Source: Euperipatoides rowelli (Eukaryota > Onychophora > Udeonychophora > Euonychophora > Peripatopsidae). From it: a DNA stretch of 10,196 bases. Numbering within the stretch: the stretch's first letter is position 1; each line of letters starts with the position of its first letter. Of the stretch, positions 1-7,499 are shown piece after piece. The notes beneath the pieces were generated by a model, which worked only from the letters and a program-made list of their open reading frames with translations, made no database searches and was not told where the DNA came from. The stretch lies in assembly GCA_003024985.2 (NCBI GenBank), contig PXIH01S0010677.1; one strand, given 5' to 3'. The position numbers and the translations under genes are program-made.

Positions 1-556
1 AGCATGAAGCAGATGAATATGTGGGAGAAGCTGTGTTTATTTTACTGGATAGACAATCATGTAAATTTAATTTAGAGAATTATTTATTACCATTCTATAA
101 TAATTAACTACCTAACTAATTTAAAAAAAAAGCAGAAGAAAAAGAAACGAGAGGCAGAGGAAAAATAAAATGGTAAGATGCAGAACATGAAGCAGATAAA
201 TAAGAGGCAGAAGGAAAAGAAACAAGAAGCAGAAGAACAAGAATAAAAGCCTAAGAACAAGAAGCAGAAAATGTAGCACAAGAACAAGCAGTAGAATGAG
301 AAGCAGAGGAAAAAACAAGCAAAACCAAAGAAGAAATGCCCAACCAAAAATGAAGAGAGCCATGAGAAAGCCATAGAGACAAATCCCTAACAAGATACGG
401 AACAAATCCATTCAAGAACAAGAGAAGAAACCAAATCTATTTGTTAATGTTTATTTGTTTACTTGTCCAGTTATATGTGTTGTTATGTCATGTGATGTCC
501 ATAAACTGGTTGGTATACTGATTCTGAATAGCCCATAATACCAGGAATTGGTTAAC
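1..556. other. Purine-rich low-complexity tract, no recognisable gene
   Basis: Bases 121-430 on the plus strand are dominated by A and G with recurring 'aagaagcagaagaa' and 'gaagcagataaa' words. The third forward frame gives Glu/Ala/Gln/Lys-rich pieces (DAEHEADK, EQEAENVAQEQAVE) broken by many stops. The same frame is open from base 3 to 107 (HEADEYVGEAVFILLD...). A decayed Glu-rich coding region is possible, but simple-repeat drift explains it equally well. The Phe/Leu-rich minus-strand open frames here are a product of the purine bias. Bases 431-556 show nothing. Confidence 0.5.
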
Positions 557-1960
557 CTAGCGGGGCTCGCAGTATTTCTTACTGATATAATACGATACAT
601 TTTGGTAGTTGATTATACCATTGGATAGACAATCTTTAAAATCTTCAAATGTAATTTTATTTTTAATCTCACATTTAGTGATACTTTTATTCTCATCCTT
701 CATAAGACCAAGCTCTAATCGGCTCAATCCAGGGGTAATGCCGTATGGATTATTTGCTGAATAATTTGATGTATCAAAGTGTTTACTAAATTCAGGATCG
801 GTCATGTCATGATACATATAATTTGTATGTATTTGATACTGAAATGAATCCGTATCATGCTAGTTTACTTTGATACTTGGGTATCATTATATTGTAATGG
901 AAGTAATAGACTTTAAACTTACTCAAGTCTAAGATTACCATTCCAACATAACTGGGTTTATCAAAAATTATTCTTTCTCTATAAAGGTGCACGGCGGCCA
1001 GATTTTCAGCAAAAATAGTAGTTGATTTAAAGCTGGCTTTAGAAATTTGTTTTCTAAGGCTCTCCCATGACCCACACAAGACTATATTTTGATGGTTACG
1101 TACGGATTCCATAGTCTTACCAAATACATAGTTCTTCATTAATTTATATAAATCTCTTCCGAAATTATTGGTGGCATCCTGTCTTAATTTGGTGTTGAGT
1201 TTAATATATGATTTCAACCAGGGTCGTTGGGAGAAGCGAACACATCACTGTACTTTATTAAGTACAAGGCCAAGCTTTAAATACAAATGTAGGGTTCTAT
1301 AATGTACTACATACATCCTTTTAGGAGACAGTGTAGTTAACAATTTATTAACCCTAGAAGTCTATAGTGCTCACTTAAATACATGGCGATACCCAGTTCT
1401 TGTACACTAATTCACTAAATGGAGTAGTGGGAACTAGTTGTGTAGATATGAAGATTATCGGGGTAATCTACGTCTACTTCTAAGATGTTGCCTGTATCTG
1501 CATTNTTGGAGCGATTAAAAAAAATCAATAGTCGTGATCTCATCATTACTTAGATATATGAAATCATTTACAGGGAGGAGTTGGACCATGGACCAGCCAT
1601 ATAAGTTATTTACATTGAAATAGAGTAAATAACTTATATCCTGGTCCCTATCAAAGTCAGTCATGTAAGGATTGTTCGCCTTTGCTTAGCGGTGAGACAC
1701 TTGGGATATACCACAACATATCCCACATTCGATGAACATGATCATTTTATACTCTTGTAATAATTGCAACTTGACTTTAGTATGCTTTAACATACTACTC
1801 CAAGATAATCCTGGAGAGGTAAAGAGGTGTGTGGGGTCAAGCTAGTAATGCTTTTTGCAGGAAAGTCAAAACGGTTGTAATTGTCTGCTGAAATTAAAAC
1901 GTCACACTTCAAATAGAGATCATAGTAATCACCTAATGTCTGTAGATGAAATTTATCCCA
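557..1960 (-). other. Polymerase pseudogene segment: palm motifs A-C and C-terminal end
   Basis: This stretch opens with TLGDYYDLYLKCDV and LDPTHLFTSPGLSW (about 1841-1800), then a stop at 1686-1688. Motif A follows, and its catalytic Asp codon reads AAT (Asn) beside NNLYGWSM. Between A and B are two adjacent stops at 1412-1417 and a stop at 1245-1247. Motif B lies in an undamaged 120-codon frame (855-1217) containing KLMKNYVFGKTMESVR. Motif C reads HDTDSFQYQI (830-859) in a shifted frame and keeps both acidic residues. After FDTSNYS and MKDEN the frame jumps to KCEIKNKITFEDF without the usual intervening stretch, so a deletion is inferred. It stops after KKYCEPR. Confidence 0.88.
1590..1647. 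repeat. Near-perfect inverted repeat at polymerase motif A
   Basis: Arms 1590-1613 and 1625-1647 pair almost completely. The inner 15 bases (1599-1613 with 1625-1639) are perfect and the outer seven (GGACCAG / CTGGTCC) are perfect, with a two-base versus one-base bulge between them. The spacer is 11 bases. The arms encode the peptides on either side of the motif A Asn codon, which falls in the spacer. Confidence 0.9.
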
Positions 1961-2099
1961 GACATCATGTGCATGATAATATTCTGCATCTCAGGTGTAT
2001 GCGTCAGATAAATCTGAATAAAATTTATTTTGAGGTGTTAACTGCCATTCCAGATATCGATCCATATGGTCGATATATTGGTAAGGAAAAACTCCCTTT

Positions 2100-3060
2100 C
2101 TTAAAATAAGGCTATCTGTAGCTTTCTCAGGGAAATTTCATTTTGTGATATTGAATTGTTCCAGTTCTAATCTTTCAGCTAAACTAGCTAAGCTGGAAGG
2201 TAGAAAATGGTAACTATCCAAGAATCGCAAAAATACTTTTTTTACCATCATCATGTATCACTGCTTTACTTAATGAAATGTAAGTTTCTTGGATTGTGGG
2301 GTCATGGATAGTTCTCCAGGTTACTTAGGTAGTGTTAAAGATTTAACAAAAAGATGGGTCATATATGGAATAGTTGTGGAAAATGACAGGAATGAATTTT
2401 GGCTGCTTATATCGGAAGTTGCAAGTATTACAAAGGGGTCTCTGATACTTCCTTGAGATATGATCATGATCTCTAACTTTATAATTTGTTTGATCAAACA
2501 CATGTTCACATAGGTAATAATGACTTGCATTGGCAAACTTTTCCTGCTGTTCATCGCTAATTTTCATACATACAATTTTTTCATATACTCAAGAGTATAT
2601 ATGCCATCTTTATAGAGATTATCAATAAAATGGTCATGTGTATCTTTACTCCTGTATTGAACTAATTTTTCTTTATACCTAGGATTATTTTTAAATTCTT
2701 CTTTATCTCGATACATATTTTTAATATAATGCATAAGATGTAGGAATATGTTTATGGAGAATATTGGGGTCTGTGGATTTCTCAAGCAGGCATTCAAAAT
2801 GCCTGCTTGAGAAATAGATGACAAATGGAACCTTATGGCAATGTTCAGATTCTTTACATTTTAATATGTTATGCTCATTATTTGGAAGCACTATGCACAC
2901 TGTTTTATTCTTTAAACAGTAGAGTTGGTGTTTATCCAATAAATCTTGACGCCCATAGTGCCCCAAACAATTTCAACAAAAAAATGTGTGACATCGATTT
3001 TTAGTGACTTGGGATTTCAAAAGCCTGCTTAAGTTTTTAATACAAATATAATGTGATGTA
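2100..3060 (-). other. Polymerase pseudogene segment: zinc-finger-like motif, exonuclease I-III and endonuclease VII-like motif
   Basis: From 3060 downward the frame reads HYICIKNLSRLL. A Cys-x2-Cys-x12-His-x3-Cys motif follows (2978 to 2916), with an in-frame stop between its first two cysteines. Next is PFVIY, then the exonuclease I position, where a foreign palindromic stretch (FSSRH) replaces the expected Asp-containing triplet before FECLLEK. After a frame change comes KVRDHDH with CNTCN (around 2477-2415), a Cys/His arrangement resembling recombination endonuclease VII and common in this polymerase family; one of its cysteines appears to be lost. Exonuclease II appears as FHNYSIYD (2357-2383). 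Exonuclease III appears as FLDSYHFLPSSLASLAE (2175-2230), with its Asp kept. A stop and frame changes separate the pieces. Confidence 0.85.
2777..2815. repeat. Perfect 18-bp inverted repeat with 3-base spacer at the exonuclease I site
   Basis: The left arm (2777-2794, atttctcaagcaggcatt) is the exact reverse complement of 2798-2815, separated by 'caa'. On the minus strand one arm encodes the conserved ECLLEK stretch. The other encodes FSSRH, which has no counterpart in the family and sits where the catalytic Asp should be. Confidence 0.95.
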
Positions 3061-3077
3061 GTATCATTTCTAATAAA

Positions 3078-3800
3078 TTAAACATCCACAGACCTATGAT
3101 AAACAATTTCAGCATTGACTCCGATAACATTGACAGAAATCATATTTTGTTTTTCGAATTTAGGAATTTCTGTCAATGCTACTGGGTAAGGAATATTTTT
3201 AAATTTTAACTCCCCAAAATGTTCTTCACAGTGGGATAAACGCTCTGGGTGATCATTAATATTCATAGGGTGGAATCCTGCTAGAACACTCCAAGCAAAA
3301 CATTTTTCTCATTTAAATATATACATTAATGAAGCTTTTTTTTAATATATGGAGGCAAATCAATATAGGATGAACCTTTTAAAATATTGCACAGGTTCAG
3401 ACATAACTCGAGAAATAAGATTGATAATAACACCCAGCCTGAACCTTTGTGGGTGAGATCATCAATCTCTTTCATGAGAGATGCGAATAAGGACTCTAAT
3501 ATCATATGTAAAGATGTACCCTTAGTATTTAAAATATTTTTAGTTTTAAATACGAATGTACAGGTATCCTCACCTCTTTTGAATATGCAATGTAACTAAA
3601 TTTATCTTAAGAGCATCATGATTATTTAAAATTTGAATTATTTTGCTCTTAAGGTGACGTTTAGTTTTTTTTAGAAATATTTTAACATCTTTAACCTCAT
3701 TTGGTGGAGGGAATCCCCATGTTTGAAGACAGCAATGGAAGGCCATCTCTACTTGGAATGGTTCGGTTCCACTACCATCATTTGAATCATCCTAATCATT
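3078..3800 (-). other. Polymerase pseudogene segment: conserved N-terminal block
   Basis: This is the least damaged part of the N-terminal half. It starts with an acidic stretch (SDDEPLDSND, then a stop at 3792-3794). It continues through FQVEMAFHCCLQTWGFPPP and a lysine-rich stretch, changes frame near 3572, and then reaches GSGWVLLSI (bases 3431-3445 for GSGWV). The frame at 3078-3266 carries HPERLSHCEEHFGELKF and IPKFEKQNMISVNVIG before a stop at 3078-3080. In Polinton-type polymerases this block precedes the exonuclease; its own role is poorly defined. The GSGW and FEKxNxISVNV signatures were the first evidence for the family call. Confidence 0.85.
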
Positions 3801-3910
3801 TGAGTCTAGTGGCTCATCATCGGATTCAACAGCAGAATTATTATTTGGAGGTATATTTTTAACCTCATCCTCATCAATTAAACCATCATTATCATCAGAT
3901 TTGTAAATTT

Positions 3911-4402
3911 TGTGTTGAGAAGGGGATACGTCACTATGATCCGGAGAATAAGGATGTGAAGGATTGGGTTGTGGGGAAAAATCTCTTGGTCGAGTACCCC
4001 CTACCTGACGGGGAGGAGATACCGGAGATGGTGAAAGATCCGAGAATCCTTTTCCATCTGTGATATGTCCGATTCGTCAGGGCATAATCAGCCGAAGATT
4101 TTTTCATACTGGGTGAATCAAGTGGCCTAACACTAGGATTTAATGAATAAAACAGTAGGTTTTAATATAGGAGTATCATCACTAAAATCATTATCAAAAA
4201 AATTATGTGATGAAGGAGGGGATACAACACTATGATCGGGTTCAGGTGAAAAAGTCTTCGGCTGATCACCCCATACCTGATGGGGAGGAGATATCGGAGA
4301 TGGTGGAAGATCCGATGAATCTTCTTCCATCTGCAATATGTCTAATTCAACAGTTAGGGCGAAATCAACTTAAGTTTTTTTCACAATAGGTGAATCAAGT
4401 GG
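3911..4402 (-). repeat. Diverged tandem duplication inside the polymerase N-terminal region
   Basis: Bases 3911-4125 and 4204-4402 align along their length at an offset of about 277-293 bases. Shared anchors are 'cactatgatc', 'ggggaggagat', 'cggagatggt' and 'tgaatcaagtgg'. Both copies encode the same kind of minus-strand peptide: DLSPSPVSPPRQV in the left copy and DLPPSPISPPHQV in the right, followed by further Ser-Pro pairs and an acidic stretch. The right copy is open for 67 codons (4133-4336); the left is shifted relative to its upstream part. This looks like an old in-gene duplication of a disordered Ser-Pro-rich segment, since both copies have decayed separately. Confidence 0.8.
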
Positions 4403-4409
4403 TGTATCC

Positions 4410-4760
4410 CTGCCCTTACACTTTAAAATAGGTGCTGAGTTTGTAACACAAGCCTTAACATTAGGCTTTAAAATAAGAATCTGTGATGGTGGTAGTACGG
4501 TGGATTTTGTTGCATTAGAATTTAAAATAAGCCTTGGTATTATTCTTGCTTAATAATGGTTGGTTATAGTGGCTCTTGTAAAATAGGTGGTTGTACATTA
4601 ACCTGTGATGGAATAATAGAATTAACAATAGACCTAATAGTAGGCTTAACACAAGACTTTAATATTGGATTAACCTGTGAAACACTAGGCATAAGATGGT
4701 GGAATCCTAATTTCAACAGTAGACTTGACATTAGGCCTAGGCTTTAAAATTGGTATAATT
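4410..4760 (-). repeat. Degenerate short repeats encoding I-L-K-P-like peptides
   Basis: The plus strand repeatedly shows 'ttaggctttaaaata' and variants ('cactttaaaatagg', 'gaatttaaaataag', 'gactttaatattgg', 'aggctttaaaattgg') at irregular spacing of about 35-90 bases. Read on the minus strand these give ILKP-type words such as IPILKPRPNVKS and APILKCKG. They match TPILKPTV in the adjacent duplicated segment, so they are probably part of the same low-complexity N-terminal extension. Several stops interrupt the frame. The whole stretch could instead be simple-sequence drift, but the recurring peptide favours a coding origin. Confidence 0.5.
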
Positions 4761-4845
4761 TTAGCCGTGTAATTCTAGATTTAGAAACATTTTTAATTTG
4801 GTTTTCAAAACTGGGTGGTGGGGACAATAATTTATATGAATTCAT

Positions 4846-5552
4846 TGATAAAAATTATTATATATTGTTAAATAATTAATAAATTTTATCTTATTCATGT
4901 TTCTTCCAATCAGTGAAGGAGAACTTCTAATAAAAACTGACTGGAGCTGGTGTCTCAAAGCTGGACTGCTAAAGTCGGCTGAAGATGACAAACTAAAGTT
5001 GTACTACTCAAACTGTTTTGCCCCGGTGAAATCTAATTCAGCTAGCTGGAGATAGTATACTAAAGCTGGCTGCAAATGATATAGCAAAACTGAAGTGGTA
5101 AAACTGGCTTTCAGTAATTTAAAAAAAACTCTCAATAGAACAAGACACGATGTTAAGTGATTGTGAACCCAGGAAGTAATAATTTAAAGCAGGAAAATCA
5201 AGGCTTTTATATCCCCCTTATAAGGATCTAAAAAAAAATCAATCATAAGATAATATGAATTCTTAATGCTGATTGTTACTAGCGTCTGCATTACACTTCA
5301 ATAATTTCAATAATAATATAACAAAATGAGCTTAATTTTTTTTCTTAGTACATGTATTGATAAAATTGCAGTTCAATAAATTTAAAAAAAAATCTAAATT
5401 AGCTTACCAATAATATACATTTGAGAATGTCTTTAAAATACCTTTCAATAGTGAGAACTAGAATGACATCATTTTGTACTAAATATACAGCATAGTATTA
5501 CAATTTATATAATGGGGATTATCTAATTATGTAAGGAGATTATCTATAAGGA
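4846..5552. other. AT-rich gene-free stretch with a diverged direct repeat
   Basis: No open frame or family signature is visible. The patch 4930-5115 is richer in G and C and repeats 'aaagctgg' or 'aaactggc' words. Its clearest pair is 4969-5004 against 5060-5097, beginning 'ctaaagtcggctg' and 'ctaaagctggctg', at a spacing of about 91 bases. The rest is AT-rich with several A runs. No promoter for the polymerase remnant can be pointed to. Confidence 0.5.
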
Positions 5553-5633
5553 GATTATCAATTTTATACTTTGACCAGATAAGGATAAACATTTTTACAA
5601 AGGGATTATCAATTTTATATTTGACCAAGTAAG
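5553..5633 (+). repeat. Direct repeat pair, about 30 bp at 51-bp spacing
   Basis: Bases 5553-5583 and 5604-5633 both begin 'gattatcaattttata' and continue through 'ttgaccag/ttgaccaa' to 'aag', differing at a few positions. The same 'ggagattatc' word precedes them at 5535-5544, so the patch may be a short decayed tandem array. Confidence 0.7.
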
Positions 5634-6648
5634 AAAACGGTGTTGCTAACTTGTTTTTAAAAAATATGGTATGTTTTTTATTTTACTTATAATATTTATT
5701 AAACATTTATTAAACTTACTTAATTAGTTTCTAATTACTTATAATATGTTTAATTCATTCATCCCCGTTTATATACGATATCAAAATTAATTGGCATTTG
5801 TATATTGAGATACCACTATAGATTTGTTATAGTGATCGGGGACTTTCTATTAACTCCTCCCGGTAATAATATGTTTGGAGATAGGGCGTTTATAATAGTA
5901 GTGTAGATTTGTTACACATTAAAAAGTTAAGTTTAAATGAAGTCGATTGTTAGGGATTTTTTTCTAATAAGTTTTGAATGTAGCTAGTTATATTATGCAA
6001 GAATGTATCCATTAAACGTCAATACTAATCTCTTACATCCGGGATCTTTGTGTGAAGCCGTGATGAGCAGTGCTCTAAATCGAAGTACGAAGTTTTTATT
6101 TAAATAAAATTTGATAATGGATATGAAATAAACTATATCTTTACTTAGATAGAGGAAGAAAAATGAAAATGATGATATACAAATCAACTTTCTAGCTTCT
6201 ATAAAACTTGAGATATCTTAATTTTAGTTTTTACATAAGGATCAAATTTTTAAGATATGTGCCCTGCTGTCTGCTTTTTTCAAAGGGATGTAAATAACAA
6301 TAGATATCATAAGCTTAATTCATATTCGAAAAAGTAGGAAAAAAGTAACTATAATTTCATATACTCCGATTTCTAAAAATATTTTTTTAAGCATTATCTA
6401 CGAATCGTAAAGATTTCAATGATCGAGTCCATTTGCAGATTTGTGGGTCCCCTCCCTCTCCCTCTAACTATTTCAGTTTTATGTGATTAAAATCAAAACG
6501 GGATGTGCTAGCGGCTTGAAATTTTTATTGAAGATGTATAGTAGTGCCCGGATGTAATGTATGACATCATACTCATGCAAGTTCAAGGCTAACCCTTCCC
6601 CCCTCTTACATTTTATTACGGTATTATTGGGAATTTTTGAAAAAATCG
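5634..6648. other. Gene-free AT-rich stretch
   Basis: Only short open frames occur, none with a recognisable signature. A 34-codon plus-strand frame starts at 6003 in less AT-biased sequence, and a 64-codon minus-strand frame overlaps it (5993-6187). Neither has supporting context. I see no terminal repeats or RNA gene here. Confidence 0.5.
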
Positions 6649-6843
6649 ATATCCCAGTATGCACCTTGTGATACTCTATCCCAGAATGCATCTTGAAAAG
6701 ACCCGGATGTGTCTTAGTAATTTCAAAGTGGGTGGGGCATCTATCCCGTTATGCATCAACATCTATCCCAGCATGCACCCTGCGATACTCTATCTCAGCA
6801 TACACCTTATGATACTCTATCCCTTCATGCATCATCATGTGAT
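6649..6843 (+). repeat. 27-bp minisatellite, six units
   Basis: Units start at 6649, 6676, 6741, 6763, 6790 and 6817 and centre on 'ctatcccagcatgcacc' followed by a 'gatact' tail. The last three are in exact 27-base register. Unit three is shortened to 22 bases, and 38 unrelated bases lie between units two and three. A further partial unit (gataccctatcccatcat) appears at 7011-7028. Open frames seen across this patch come from the repeat and are not genes. Confidence 0.85.
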
Positions 6844-6884
6844 GTCATAGCCCCATTTAGAAGCATAAAACACCCTATACCTTT

Positions 6885-7020
6885 TATCATATAGGATATC
6901 AATTTATATTATATATTGATTATCGATTTCCCATCAAATTCAGAAATATCAATAAATATCGATAAATATTGACAATCGATCGATTAATCGATCGATTATC
7001 GATAGATATTGATACCCTAT
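6885..7020. repeat. ATCGAT-rich palindromic block
   Basis: The stretch is made of 'atcgat', 'tatcaat' and 'attgat' words on both strands. It includes a fully self-complementary 24-base run at 6974-6997, which is two copies of 'aatcgatcgatt'. It lies between the minisatellite and its outlying partial unit, so the block probably expanded within or beside that array. Confidence 0.75.
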
Positions 7021-7031
7021 CCCATCATAAT

Positions 7032-7085
7032 ATGATGTCATATGCCCATATACGGGCATATGACATCATTTTCGATATCGAAAAT
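7032..7085. repeat. Two abutting palindromes
   Basis: Bases 7032-7047 and 7054-7069 are perfect 16-base inverted arms (atgatgtcatatgccc) around a 6-base spacer. A second, spacerless 18-base palindrome (attttcgatatcgaaaat, 7068-7085) shares two bases with the first. Each arm of the first carries the TGATGTCA/TGACATCA word seen elsewhere in this patch. Confidence 0.9.
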
Positions 7086-7211
7086 TTGGGTGCCATCTTG
7101 GATGACATCACTGTTCCAAAAAACCCTATTTATTATCTACTGAGTGGAATGGTAGGGAATTATAAATTTGTGGCAGTGTTTTAATAATGGTTGGACATTG
7201 ATTTGTGTAGA

Positions 7212-7480
7212 TTAGTAATAAAAATTAATATTCACCACTGGCTTGCAATTGTTTCTTTGATGTAAAAATAAAAATGAATGTGCCCCACTCAGTGAGTGGG
7301 GCACATTCATAATACAGCTGGCTTTTGGGATAGGGGATGGAGAGAAAGCACTACGAGCGTTTAAGCCTAAGAGACCTAAACCTTTAATCAGGTCCTGATA
7401 ATACTTGCTCATTATCTATATTATAGCTCCTTGCAAATTCTGTTAGTGTTACAATCATAGACTTCTGCCCTAGCTTGTAA
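7212..7480 (-). pseudogene. Possible unidentified coding remnant
   Basis: Two minus-strand frames in sequence less AT-biased than its surroundings look more protein-like than chance. One reads MIVTLTEFARSYNIDNEQV and stops after LSGPD. The other, 7412 to 7212, opens MSKYYQDLIKGLGLLGLNA and continues through SAFSPSPIPKASC for 66 codons. They overlap, so a single frameshifted gene fragment is conceivable. I recognise no family, signal peptide or catalytic motif. The second frame runs through a perfect palindrome at 7274-7310, so its C-terminal part is doubtful. Chance open frames remain a fair alternative. Confidence 0.25.
7274..7310. repeat. Perfect 18-bp inverted repeat with 1-base spacer
   Basis: Arms 7274-7291 (atgaatgtgccccactca) and 7293-7310 are exact reverse complements around a single G. 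As RNA it would form a strong GC-containing hairpin. No T-run follows on either strand and no gene feeds into it, so it does not look like a transcription terminator. Confidence 0.95.
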
Positions 7481-7499
7481 ATTTGCAACTAATTTTAGT

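Larger units (their letters stand above)
557..4845 (-). pseudogene. Decayed protein-primed family B DNA polymerase (Polinton/Maverick or adintovirus-like)
   Basis: Piecewise minus-strand translation gives collinear pieces of one large family B polymerase of the organellar/viral type (DNA_pol_B_2), which would have copied a linear element by protein-primed synthesis. Order: Ser/Pro-rich N-terminus; conserved N-terminal block; zinc-finger-like motif; exonuclease motifs; palm motifs A (YFNVNNLYGWSM), B (around KLMKNYVFGKTM) and C (HDTDS). The start is the ATG at 4845-4843, opening MNSYKLLSPPPS; the end is the stop at 557-559, after which nothing matches. Breaks include stops at 3792-3794, 2973-2975, 1991-1993, 1686-1688, 1412-1417 and 1245-1247, frameshifts near 3572 and 860, and an apparent internal deletion near 675. 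Motif A has Asn where the family has its catalytic Asp, and the exonuclease I site is disrupted. About 1,400 codons is long for the family because of the N-terminal extension. Family assignment is firm; Polinton versus adintovirus cannot be settled here. Confidence 0.92.

Noticed and set aside
108-411. Two overlapping Phe/Leu-rich minus-strand frames resembling membrane proteins
   Set aside because: They are the complement of a purine-rich low-complexity tract; the hydrophobicity comes from composition and there is no supporting context.
1220-1560. Apparent foreign insertion splitting the polymerase before motif B
   Set aside because: Careful minus-strand reading recovers polymerase-like sequence throughout (EVDVDYPDNLH, MYVVHYRTLHLYLKLGL, RPWLKSYI), so it is decayed coding sequence and not an insert.
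1855-2109. 84-codon plus-strand open frame
   Set aside because: The minus strand of the same bases encodes recognisable polymerase sequence (RKGVFPYQYI, TLGDYYDLYLKCDV), so the plus frame is its shadow.
1597-2815. CRISPR-like or regulatory hairpins
   Set aside because: The inverted repeats are single, unrelated in sequence and lie inside a pseudogene, with no regular spacing.
4207-4747. Plus-strand open frames of 60 and 63 codons
   Set aside because: They lie over the duplicated Ser-Pro-rich region and the ILKP-like repeats, whose coding sense is the minus strand.
6479-7184. Open frames across the repeat patch on both strands
   Set aside because: They follow the 27-bp minisatellite and ATCGAT block and encode only the repeats (for example MHLVILYPRMHLE).
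7274-7310. Intrinsic transcription terminator
   Set aside because: The hairpin is strong but no T tract follows on either strand, and the context is animal genomic DNA.
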